Positions 15,622 to 23,325 of a stretch of 24,802 nt of DNA are shown here, piece by piece. Position numbers and translations under genes: made by a program. This DNA is from DAOTVC01 sp034437215 (lineage in GTDB: Bacteria > Chloroflexota > Anaerolineae > B4-G1 > SLSP01), in NCBI GenBank assembly GCA_034437215.1, contig DAOTVC010000051.1, positions 1 to 24,802 on the forward strand. Direction: 5' to 3'. Within the stretch, counting starts at the first letter, position 1. Each line of letters starts with the position of its first letter. The notes under the pieces are model-generated. The model saw only the letters and a list, made by a program, of their open reading frames with translations, made no database searches and had not been told where the DNA came from.

Positions 15622-18600
15622 TGTCTACGGGAGGAACGATGAACAGTGAGATGAAGTTGTCCTTCTTTCAGTCTATGCGCGGCAAGATTCTGATCGCCTT
15701 TCTGGTGATCACCCTCATCCCCTTGGGGATCGTGGGCGTGTTGTCCGTCCTGCAGGCGGAGAAAGCCCTGCAGAACGCGGCGACCAACCAGCTCGAGGCC
15801 GTCATGGAGGTCAAAAAGGATTGGATCGAGTCCCAGCTGGCCGAGTCGGCGAACGACGTGCACCTTCTGACGGAGACGGCGGATGCGCTGCGCGAGGAAG
15901 CCTTCGACGCCCTGCAGTCTACCCTGGCCATGAAAAAGCTCCAGCTGCAGCTCTACTTCCAGGAGCGCAAGTCCGACATCAGCGTCATGGCCAAGAGCGA
16001 CCGGGTCTTTGCAGCGCTGCAGGCCTTCGAAGGCGCCATGATCACCGGCACCGTGGGCAGCGCCGAGTGGGAGGCGGTGGAGGTCGAGTACGGGCGTTGG
16101 CTCCAGGAGTTCAACGACAACTACGGCTACGCCGATACCTACCTCGTCAACCCCGAGGGCCTCATCGTCTACACCGCTAAGAATGAAGCGGAGCTGGGCG
16201 AGAGCCTCATCTCCGGCCCCCTGCAGAACAGCGGGGCTGCCCAGGCCTTCCGGAGAGGTCTGGAGGGCTTCGCCTTCCAGGACTTCAGCCTCTACGCACC
16301 GGCGGACGATAGCCCCTCGGCCTTTCTGGCCACCCCCGTCATCAACGAGAACAATCTCCTCTTGGGCGTGATGATGGTGCGCATCGAGGCCGAGATGATC
16401 AACACCATCATGTTGGAGCGCACGGGACTGGGGGAGACCGGGGAGACCTACCTCGTCGGGCCTGACTTCCGGATGCGCTCCGACTCCTATCTCGACCCCG
16501 TGGGGCATTCCGTGGCGACCTCCCTGGCAGGCACGGTCACCGATAACGGCGTCGACACCGAGGCCAGCCGTGCGGCCCTGGCAGGCAAGAGCGGCGTGAA
16601 CGTCCTCAGGGACTACCGGGGCATCTACGTCCTCAGTGCCTATGCACCGGTGACGCTGGTCGGAGGAATCCAATGGGCCATGCTCGCCGAGATGGACATG
16701 GTCGAAGCCTTCATCCCCACCTTCGACAGCGCCGATGACGACTACTACCGCCGGTATATCGCAAATCACGAGATGTTCGAGGATCTCCTCTTGATCACGC
16801 CTGACGGCGTCGTCTTCTACTCCGCAGCCCAGGCGGAGGACTACCAGACGAACCTGCTGAACGGCCCCTACCGGGATACGGCCCTCGGTGAGCTCGTCGC
16901 GGAGGTGATGGAGAGCGGAAAGCAGAAGATGGCGGACTTCGCCCCCTATCCCCCGGCCGGCAACAAGCCCGTGGCTTTCCTGGCGGCCCCCATCACTTAC
17001 GAGGATCGCGTCGCCATGGTCCTCGCCGCGCGGATGCCCGTCGACGAGATTGACAGGGTCATGCAGCAGCGGGAGGGGATGGGGGAGACCGGCGAGACCG
17101 TCCTGGTGGGGCCGGACATGCGCATGCGCTCCGACTCCGTGATAGATCCCGTCGACCACTCCGTCGCCGCCTCCTTCGCCGGCACCCCCGAGGAGAACGG
17201 GATCACCAGCAGCTCTGTGCAGGCCGGCCTGGCCGGTGAGACGGGCGTGGAGGAGCTGGTCGACTATCGTGGGGAGACGGTGCTCGAGGCTTACGCCCCC
17301 GTGCAGGTCAGCGACGATCTCACCTGGGTCATCCTCGCCAAGCAGGACCGTGCGGAGGCTTACCAGGACGCCGCAACCCTGCAGACCCTCATGCTCGGTG
17401 TGGGCGGGGTGACGGCGGTCACCGTCGTGATCATCGCGCTCGTCCTCGCCAGTACCCTGAGCCGTCCCGTCGTGAAGATTACCCAGGCCGCGCAGGCAGT
17501 CGCTAACGGTGACCTGGACGTGGAGGCCGAGGTCAAGAGCCGGGACGAGTCCGGGATCCTGGCGCGCGCCTTCAACCAGATGGTCAGCCAGCTGCGGGAG
17601 ATGCTCAGCAACGAGCAGGCCCGGCGCCAGAGACTGCAGGCCACCGTCGAGGAATATGTGAGCCACATGGCGATCGTGGGTCAGGGCAACCTGGCCGCCC
17701 GCCTGGACGTGGGCGGCAACGGGCACAACCCCAACGACCCCCTCATCCGGCTGGGTCAGAACCTCAACGACCTGACCGCCAACCTTCAGCAGATGATCCA
17801 GCAGATCCGGGAGGCCGCCAACAACCTCTCCTCCGCCTCGACGGAGATCATGGCGGCGACCACCCAGCAGGCTTCGGGCGCCAGCGAGCAGTCCGCAGCC
17901 ATCACCCAGACCACGACGACCGTGGACGAGGTCAAGGCCATCTCCGAGCAGGCCATCGTCCGCGCTCAGGAGGTCGCCGACTCCGCCCAACGCACCGTCG
18001 AGGTCTCCCGTGGCGGTATGCAGGCGGTCCAGGAGACCATGCAGAGCATGGCCCAGATCAAGGAGCGGGTGGAGGGCATCGCCGAGAACATCCTGGCCCT
18101 CTCCGAACAGACCCAGCAGATCGGCGAGATCACCTCGACGGTCAACGACATCGCCTCCCAGTCCAACATGCTCGCGCTGAACGCCTCCGTGGAGGCCGCT
18201 CGCGCCGGGGAGCACGGAAAGGGCTTCGCCGTCGTTGCCGTGGAGGTCCGCAACCTGGCGGAGCAGTCGAAGCAGGCCACGGCTCAGGTGCGCGCCATCC
18301 TCACCGACATTCAGAACGCCATCAATGCCACGGTGATGGTCACCGAAGAGGGCACCAAGGTGGTGGATCTGGGGGTTCAGCTGGCCGAGGAGGGCCGGGG
18401 GGCCATCGAGCAGCTGGCCGCGGTCATCAACGAGTCGGCCCAGACGGCGACCCAGGTCGTCGCCGGTGGGCAGCAGCAGGCCTCGGGTGTCGAGCAGATC
18501 GCGATGGCGATGCAGAACATCAACCAGGCGATGATGCAGAGCATGGCGAGCACCCGCCAGGCCGAGAAGGCGGCTCAGGATCTGAATGAACTGGCCCGCC

Positions 18601-18635
18601 GGTTGAACGACACGGTACAAGAGTACACGCTGTAG
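15621..18635 (+). CDS. Methyl-accepting chemotaxis protein with duplicated Cache module
   Basis: This 1004-residue transmembrane receptor has a first membrane helix near residues 20-45 (KILIAFLVITLIPLGIVGVLSV). A large extracytoplasmic region (about 46-588) is followed by a second helix (about 590-612, VTAVTVVIIALVLASTL), a HAMP domain (about 613-665) and a second HAMP-like segment. The cytoplasmic signalling hairpin has its conserved tip LALNASVEAARAGEHGKGFAVVAVEVRNLAEQS from about 851. The sensor contains two homologous halves: GETGETYLVGPDFRMRSDS after residue 269 and GETGETVLVGPDMRMRSDS after 486, offset by 217 residues. The signature motifs place the helices and signalling domain firmly, while the ligand is unknown. 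No C-terminal NWETF-like tether is seen. The start at 15621 shares one base with the cheW stop and has GAGGAG 8 nt upstream. ATG 15639 is an alternative. Confidence 0.95.
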   Translation: MSTGGTMNSEMKLSFFQSMRGKILIAFLVITLIPLGIVGVLSVLQAEKALQNAATNQLEAVMEVKKDWIESQLAESANDVHLLTETADALREEAFDALQSTLAMKKLQLQLYFQERKSDISVMAKSDRVFAALQAFEGAMITGTVGSAEWEAVEVEYGRWLQEFNDNYGYADTYLVNPEGLIVYTAKNEAELGESLISGPLQNSGAAQAFRRGLEGFAFQDFSLYAPADDSPSAFLATPVINENNLLLGVMMVRIEAEMINTIMLERTGLGETGETYLVGPDFRMRSDSYLDPVGHSVATSLAGTVTDNGVDTEASRAALAGKSGVNVLRDYRGIYVLSAYAPVTLVGGIQWAMLAEMDMVEAFIPTFDSADDDYYRRYIANHEMFEDLLLITPDGVVFYSAAQAEDYQTNLLNGPYRDTALGELVAEVMESGKQKMADFAPYPPAGNKPVAFLAAPITYEDRVAMVLAARMPVDEIDRVMQQREGMGETGETVLVGPDMRMRSDSVIDPVDHSVAASFAGTPEENGITSSSVQAGLAGETGVEELVDYRGETVLEAYAPVQVSDDLTWVILAKQDRAEAYQDAATLQTLMLGVGGVTAVTVVIIALVLASTLSRPVVKITQAAQAVANGDLDVEAEVKSRDESGILARAFNQMVSQLREMLSNEQARRQRLQATVEEYVSHMAIVGQGNLAARLDVGGNGHNPNDPLIRLGQNLNDLTANLQQMIQQIREAANNLSSASTEIMAATTQQASGASEQSAAITQTTTTVDEVKAISEQAIVRAQEVADSAQRTVEVSRGGMQAVQETMQSMAQIKERVEGIAENILALSEQTQQIGEITSTVNDIASQSNMLALNASVEAARAGEHGKGFAVVAVEVRNLAEQSKQATAQVRAILTDIQNAINATVMVTEEGTKVVDLGVQLAEEGRGAIEQLAAVINESAQTATQVVAGGQQQASGVEQIAMAMQNINQAMMQSMASTRQAEKAAQDLNELARRLNDTVQEYTL

Positions 18636-18656
18636 GTTAAGGACAGGGAGAAGCGC

Positions 18657-20924
18657 ATGTCCATCAGTTCGAAGGTCCGGGAGCAGCTGCTCAACAGCTT
18701 CAGGGCGGAGCTGGCCGAGCACATCCAGACGATAACGGAGGGCCTGCTGACATTGGAGCAGCAGGGCCACGCAGCGAGCGTGGATCTCGACGCCATCTTC
18801 CGCGCTGCCCACAGCCTCAAGGGCGCCGCTCGGGCGGTGGGCGCCACGGTCATCGAGCAGCTGGCGCACGCCCTCGAGGACATGCTGGACGGCTTGCGGA
18901 AGGAGAGGATAGCGCCCTCCCCCGACTTCTTCAATGGCTGTTACCGCGCCATGGACGCCATTCAGGCGGTGCAGGCCGACTATGAGGCCGGTGCCGTAAC
19001 GCCTTCGGCGGACGCCCTGGAGGTCCTGCAGGGACTGGAGGCCTTCCGCAGAGCGCCGGCCCCCACCGAGCCGGGGAGCCGGGCGCCCACCCCTGCCGAG
19101 GAGCGTACCCCGGCTCCGGTGCCCGCCCCTGCCGGCACGGGGGAGCTCGACGAGACCATCCGCGTGAAGGTCAGCAAACTGGATGCGTTGATGGCGCAAT
19201 TGAGCGAGCTCTTCATCACCAAGATCCAGGCCGAGCAGCGGCTGGCGCAGCTGCGCGAGATCGAGGGGCAGCTGGCCCTCTGGCAAAAAGAGTGGCTCAG
19301 TGTGCGCAGCGCTTACACCCGGCTCCTGCGCCAGGAAGAGAAGCAGAACAATGGCAAGGGTGAAGACAGAGACCGGTCTCAGATGATCACTTATGTGGGC
19401 GCCAGCCAGGAGTACCTGCGAGAGATGCACGCCCAGCTGAGTGACCTCTCGCGTGAGTACGCCAACGATACCATGCACATGTCCCTGGTTATCGACGAGC
19501 TAGAGGAGGAGGTGAAGCGGGTTCGGATGCTGCCGCTGCACACCATCACCCCGACCTTCGGGCGAATGGTGCGCGACCTCGCGAAGGCAGCGGGCAAGGA
19601 GGCCGTCCTCCGCATCAGGGGAGGGGAGACCGAGCTGGACAAGCGGGTTCTCGAGCAGATCAAGGACCCCCTCATCCACCTGCTGCGGAATGCCGTCGAC
19701 CACGGCATCGAGACGCCGGAGAAGCGTGAAGCAGCGGGCAAGGCGCGCACAGGCCACATCACCCTCACCGCAGAACAGCTGGGCAGAGACGTGGTCATCA
19801 CCGTTGCCGATGACGGCAGCGGGCTGGACATCGAGGCCATCCGTGAAGCCGTGACAGAGCGGAAGGGCACGTTGGAGCGGGAGTTGGGGGAGGTCGAGTT
19901 GGTCGAGGCCATCTTCGCCGCCGGGGTCTCAACCAGCGCTTTCGTCACCGACATCTCCGGAAGGGGCATCGGACTCGACGTCGTACGGCGCAATATCGAG
20001 GATCTGCGGGGGCGCATCAGCGTCGATTGGACCCCCGGTGGGGGCACAGAGTTCACTCTCGTGCTGCCGGTGACCCTCAGCAGCTCTCGCGGATTACTCG
20101 TCCGCACGGCGGGTGAGCGCTATGCCGTCCCACTGAACGCCATCGAGCGCATCCTGACGGTGCGACCGGAGCAGGTCAGCCCCTTCGGCGGACAGAGCAC
20201 CATCCTCTACGGGGAGCGTCCGCTCACCCTCGTGCGGCTGAGCGATGTTCTGGAGCTCCCGGACAACGGGGCCGGCAGGGGAGCCACGGAGCTGGTGGTC
20301 GTGGTGTTGGCGGCTGCGGAGCGGCGGATGGCCTTCATCGTCGATGAGCTGGTCGGTGAGCAGGAGATCGTGATCAAGCCCCTGGGCAAACAGCTGGCCA
20401 GCGTGGGAGGGCTGGCAGGGGCCACGGTGCTGGGCAGCGGCGAGATCGTCCTCGTCCTGAACGCTGCGGACCTGCTGAAACTGGCTCTAAGGGAGGGTCA
20501 AGGCCCCTTGCACCTCCAACGTGATCCCGATCGGGCACCGTCAAAGGAGCGCCAACGCCGCCACATCCTCATCGTGGACGACTCCCTCACCACCCGGACG
20601 CTGGAGAAGAACATCCTCGAGGCCGCCGGCTACTCCATCGAGGTCGCCACCGACGGGCAGGAGGCCTGGAACCTCATCCTTGCCAGCAGCCCCCTCCCTG
20701 ATCTGGTGATCTCCGACGTCTCTATGCCCCGGCTGGACGGGATCGGCCTGACCCGGCGCATTCGCGAGGAGACCCGCACGACGGAACTCCCGGTCATCCT
20801 CGTCACCTCCCTCGACTCGCCCGCCGACAAGGCACGGGGAGTTGAAGCCGGAGCCGACGCCTACATCACCAAGGGCTCTTTCAATCAGCACACCCTGCTG
20901 GACGTCGTCGAGCAGCTGCTATGA
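18657..20924 (+). CDS. cheA: Hybrid chemotaxis histidine kinase CheA with C-terminal receiver
   Basis: This 755-residue central kinase autophosphorylates on an Hpt domain and passes the phosphate to receivers. The Hpt His is H52 (AAHSLKGAARAVG). A Pro/Ala/Glu-rich linker (about 130-165) follows. There is no obvious P2 CheY/CheB-binding domain between linker and dimerisation helices. The dimerisation domain spans about 165-290. The ATPase core has N345 (HLLRNAVDHGIE), DDGSGLD from 385 and GRGIGLDVV. The CheW-like P5 domain spans about 475-615. A receiver starts near 636 with acceptor D687 (VISDVSMP). It lies 21 nt after the receptor gene, with AGGGAG upstream. CheA-REC hybrids are typical of non-enteric pathways, where the receiver may act as a phosphate sink or an output. 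It overlaps the next gene by ATGA. Confidence 0.96.
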   Translation: MSISSKVREQLLNSFRAELAEHIQTITEGLLTLEQQGHAASVDLDAIFRAAHSLKGAARAVGATVIEQLAHALEDMLDGLRKERIAPSPDFFNGCYRAMDAIQAVQADYEAGAVTPSADALEVLQGLEAFRRAPAPTEPGSRAPTPAEERTPAPVPAPAGTGELDETIRVKVSKLDALMAQLSELFITKIQAEQRLAQLREIEGQLALWQKEWLSVRSAYTRLLRQEEKQNNGKGEDRDRSQMITYVGASQEYLREMHAQLSDLSREYANDTMHMSLVIDELEEEVKRVRMLPLHTITPTFGRMVRDLAKAAGKEAVLRIRGGETELDKRVLEQIKDPLIHLLRNAVDHGIETPEKREAAGKARTGHITLTAEQLGRDVVITVADDGSGLDIEAIREAVTERKGTLERELGEVELVEAIFAAGVSTSAFVTDISGRGIGLDVVRRNIEDLRGRISVDWTPGGGTEFTLVLPVTLSSSRGLLVRTAGERYAVPLNAIERILTVRPEQVSPFGGQSTILYGERPLTLVRLSDVLELPDNGAGRGATELVVVVLAAAERRMAFIVDELVGEQEIVIKPLGKQLASVGGLAGATVLGSGEIVLVLNAADLLKLALREGQGPLHLQRDPDRAPSKERQRRHILIVDDSLTTRTLEKNILEAAGYSIEVATDGQEAWNLILASSPLPDLVISDVSMPRLDGIGLTRRIREETRTTELPVILVTSLDSPADKARGVEAGADAYITKGSFNQHTLLDVVEQLL

Positions 20925-21349
20925 GCGAGATATCGAATCCCATGACAGAGTCGAAGACCGTACTTATCGTCGAGGACAGCGCCGTACAAGCCCTCTCGCT
21001 TATGGAGCTGCTCCGCCAACACGGGATGGAGGTCCTCTGGGCCTTGGACGGAAGGTTGGCGCTCAAGATGGCCCAGCACTACCGGCCGGAGTACATCGTG
21101 CTCGACCTGGAGATGCCCGAGATGGACGGGCTGAAGACCTGCGAGCGCCTCAAGGAGAGTCTGGCCACGCGGGATATCCCCATCATCATGTTGACGGCGC
21201 ACACAGAGACGGAGGCGGTGCGCCAAGGCCTTGACCTCGGTGCCATCGATTACATCCCCAAGGACGCCTTCTCGGGAAACGTGCTCTTGGAGACCCTGCG
21301 CCAGCTGGAGCTGGAGGAGAAAGCGAAGATCTATGAAGCGCAAGAGTGA
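20921..21349 (+). CDS. Stand-alone receiver protein (CheY-like) 1
   Basis: This 142-residue protein consists of one receiver domain and short tails. The acidic pair is in VLIVEDSAVQAL, the acceptor is D62 (YIVLDLEMPEMDG), the switch Thr is in IIMLTAHTE, and the conserved Lys is in IDYIPKDAF. No DNA-binding or enzymatic output domain is present. It is about 20 residues longer than classical CheY because of an N-terminal SEISNPMTESK and a C-terminal charged helix. Its sequence is closely related to the second small receiver further along the operon, especially around GAIDYIPKD and VLLETLRQL. The ATG overlaps the cheA stop (ATGA), and its end overlaps cheB by 17 nt. It probably receives phosphate from CheA. 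The output partner is unknown. Confidence 0.93.
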   Translation: MSEISNPMTESKTVLIVEDSAVQALSLMELLRQHGMEVLWALDGRLALKMAQHYRPEYIVLDLEMPEMDGLKTCERLKESLATRDIPIIMLTAHTETEAVRQGLDLGAIDYIPKDAFSGNVLLETLRQLELEEKAKIYEAQE

Positions 21350-22418
21350 AGTCGTCCGGGCCATCGTCGTCGACGACTCGCCGACCGCCCGCGATCTCCT
21401 GGTCTCCCTCCTGCAGACGTCGAGCGAGATCCAGGTCGTGGGCACCGGGAGCAACGGCGAGGACGCCCTGCGCTTGACCAAGCGCATGCGTCCCGACGTT
21501 CTGGTCATCGACATCCACATGCCCCGGATGAACGGATTGCAGGCCACCCGTCAGATCATGCAGGAGGTCCCCACCCCCATCGTCCTCGTAACGGGAACGC
21601 TGATGCGCACCGACGTCGATCCCAGCTTCGAAGCCCTGCGGGCCGGCGCCCTCACCGTCGTCGCCAAGCCGGGTCTGGCCGACACCGCTGCCTGTGAGGC
21701 TCTCGTGCAGAAGGTGCGCGCCATGGCGGGGGTGCCCGTGGTCCGTCGGTGGGGGGAGCGGAGCGCCACCCCCCTGAGAGCGGCAGTGGCGACGCGCCCG
21801 CGCTGCGACCCGCCCACCCTCATCCCGGAGATCCCGGCCAACCTCCGCCTCATCGGCATCGCCTCCTCGACCGGGGGGCCGGGGGCGCTGGCGGCGATCC
21901 TGGGGCGTCTGCCCGCCGCCTTCCCCCTCCCCATCCTGATCGTCCAGCACGTGACGACGGGCTTCGCCGCGGGGTTGGCGGAGTGGCTCGACGCCCAGAC
22001 GCCCCTCCAGGTGCGTCTGGCCGACCATGGCGCCGAACCGCAGCGCGGGCGCGTACTCGTCGCGCCCGACGAGTACCACATGCAGCTGAACAGGAAGGGC
22101 GTGATCGAACTTTACAAGGGGCCGCCCTACAAGGGGTTAAGGCCCTCCGCCAACTACCTCTTCGAGTCGTTAGCTCAGGTTCACGCCTCCCGCGCCCTGG
22201 GCATCATCCTCACGGGTATGGGGGATGACGGCGTGGAGGGCTTGATTCGCCTGCACGAAGCCGGGGGGCTGACACTGGGACAGGACGAGGCGACCTGTGT
22301 GGTCTACGGCATGCCGCGCGAGGCGATGCTGCGCAACGCCCTGGACGCCGTCCTTTCCCTCGAGCAGATCGCCCAGAGCGTGGAAGAGATCGGCGTCCAT
22401 TACAGAGATAGAACCTAG
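21333..22418 (+). CDS. cheB: CheB protein-glutamate methylesterase
   Basis: This 361-residue receptor demethylase/deamidase has an N-terminal receiver. Its acceptor D60 lies in VLVIDIHMPRMNG, with VDDSPTARDLL and the Lys of VVAKPG also present. A variable linker (about 130-165) leads to the methylesterase domain with an intact catalytic triad: S179 (GIASSTGGPGAL), H206 (IVQHVTTGFAAGL) and D299 (ILTGMGDDGVEG). The enzyme counteracts CheR and is activated by phosphoryl transfer from CheA. The start at 21333 lies inside the end of the preceding receiver gene (17-nt overlap), and a purine-rich GGAGGAG stretch about 14 nt upstream may serve as the ribosome binding site. It is followed 10 nt later by the RsbT-like gene. 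Confidence 0.95.
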   Translation: MKRKSEVVRAIVVDDSPTARDLLVSLLQTSSEIQVVGTGSNGEDALRLTKRMRPDVLVIDIHMPRMNGLQATRQIMQEVPTPIVLVTGTLMRTDVDPSFEALRAGALTVVAKPGLADTAACEALVQKVRAMAGVPVVRRWGERSATPLRAAVATRPRCDPPTLIPEIPANLRLIGIASSTGGPGALAAILGRLPAAFPLPILIVQHVTTGFAAGLAEWLDAQTPLQVRLADHGAEPQRGRVLVAPDEYHMQLNRKGVIELYKGPPYKGLRPSANYLFESLAQVHASRALGIILTGMGDDGVEGLIRLHEAGGLTLGQDEATCVVYGMPREAMLRNALDAVLSLEQIAQSVEEIGVHYRDRT

Positions 22419-22428
22419 GAACCTTGTT

Positions 22429-22815
22429 ATGGAAAAGATTAAGGACGAAACCGTCCAGATACGACAAGATCTCGACATCATCTCCGCCCGGATGCGCGTG
22501 CGGGACCTGGCACGCGCCGTCGGCTTCAACACCGTCGACCAGGCGCGGATCTCGCTGGCGACCTCATCGCTCGCCTACGTGTTGAAGATGGGCGACCGGC
22601 GCTGCGGGCAGATCACCTTCGGATGCCCTACGGATGGGAAGGGAAGGGGCGTCCGGGTCATCTGCGTCATCCAGCCCAACGGGGAGGAGACCGAGGCCCT
22701 GGAGCCCCGTTCAAGCGCCTTCCGCGACATTCGCTGGATGGTCGATGAGATCAACGTCGAAAAACTGCCCTCGAGCGACCTGCAGGTCTGCATCGTGAAG
22801 CGCACAGGAGAGTAG
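22429..22815 (+). CDS. Degenerate RsbT-like (GHKL-fold) protein within the che operon
   Basis: This 128-residue protein resembles the RsbT/RsbW anti-sigma/switch kinase family from IRQDLDIISARMRVRDLARAVGF through NTVDQARISLATSSLAY. That matches the conserved stretch with GFGTVDQARI in RsbT. The C-terminal part RWMVDEINVEKL resembles the RLMDEF segment. The ATP-binding features are missing. Where RsbT has a Glu and an Asn in its SELARN box, this protein has S47 and V51 (SSLAYVL). The D-x-G-x-G-I loop is replaced by IQPNGEE, and the following Gly-rich lid is absent. I infer a non-catalytic GHKL-fold protein, perhaps a partner-binding scaffold. AGGAA lies 8 nt before the ATG. It sits between cheB and the second small receiver, so it belongs to the operon. 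Confidence 0.8.
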   Translation: MEKIKDETVQIRQDLDIISARMRVRDLARAVGFNTVDQARISLATSSLAYVLKMGDRRCGQITFGCPTDGKGRGVRVICVIQPNGEETEALEPRSSAFRDIRWMVDEINVEKLPSSDLQVCIVKRTGE

Positions 22816-22824
22816 GAGATAGCG

Positions 22825-23235
22825 ATGGCCCATACCAATTCACGCAAAACCATCTTGATTGTCGAGGACAGCCCCACGCAGGCGCTGCGCCTGCGCGCTC
22901 TGCTGGAGAGCGAGGGGCTGAAGGTCGTGCGCGCCGAGGACGGTCGCCGGGGGGTGGAACAGGCCCAGCATCTCCATCCGGACCTGATTATCTTGGATCT
23001 TCAGATGCCGGAGATGAACGGCTTTCAGGTCTGCCAGACGTTGAAGGAGATCGAGGAGACCGCCGGCATTCCCATCATCATGCTCACCTCTCACGACGAG
23101 CAGGAAGCCGTCGTTTTGGGACTGCAGTTGGGCGCCATCGACTTCATCCCCAAGGACGTCTTCGCCGACGCGGTGCTCCTGGAGACCCTGCGCCAGATGG
23201 CGCTGATCGGCGTCCCCGCCACCGTGGAGGAGTAG
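22825..23235 (+). CDS. Stand-alone receiver protein (CheY-like) 2
   Basis: This 136-residue single receiver domain has the acidic pair in ILIVEDSPTQAL, acceptor D58 (LIILDLQMPEMNG), a switch Thr in IIMLTSHDE and Lys in IDFIPKDVF. It is a paralogue of the receiver at 20921-21349: both share QAL at the start, DGR after beta-2, GAID(Y/F)IPKD and LLETLRQ, differing mainly in the helices. AGGAGA overlaps the stop of the RsbT-like gene and lies 5 nt before the ATG, so the two are translationally coupled. It is the last gene of the operon, directly before the terminator hairpin. It may be a competing phosphate sink or a second output of CheA. Confidence 0.93.
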   Translation: MAHTNSRKTILIVEDSPTQALRLRALLESEGLKVVRAEDGRRGVEQAQHLHPDLIILDLQMPEMNGFQVCQTLKEIEETAGIPIIMLTSHDEQEAVVLGLQLGAIDFIPKDVFADAVLLETLRQMALIGVPATVEE

Positions 23236-23267
23236 TCCCGCTCCGCCGGATCTGAACTCTGACGCAC

Positions 23268-23296
23268 CAGCACCCCCCAACCACCGGGGGGTGCTG
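23268..23296. terminator. Bidirectional terminator hairpin between che operon and tyrS
   Basis: CAGCACCCCCC (23268-23278) and GGGGGGTGCTG (23286-23296) form a perfect 11-bp stem with a 7-nt loop, between two convergent genes. There is no long T-run on either side, as is common in high-GC genomes, so termination strength is inferred from the stem. Confidence 0.75.
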
Positions 23297-23325
23297 TGCC
23301 CTAGATTGCGAAGCGCCGGGGGCGC

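Noticed and set aside
15369..19478. Very long open frame antisense to cheW2, the receptor and cheA (also similar long antisense frames opposite other genes)
   Set aside because: It mirrors the GC-rich third codon positions of clearly homologous plus-strand genes. Its translation is low-complexity (Leu/Gly/Asp/His-rich), shows no motif and has no ribosome binding site.
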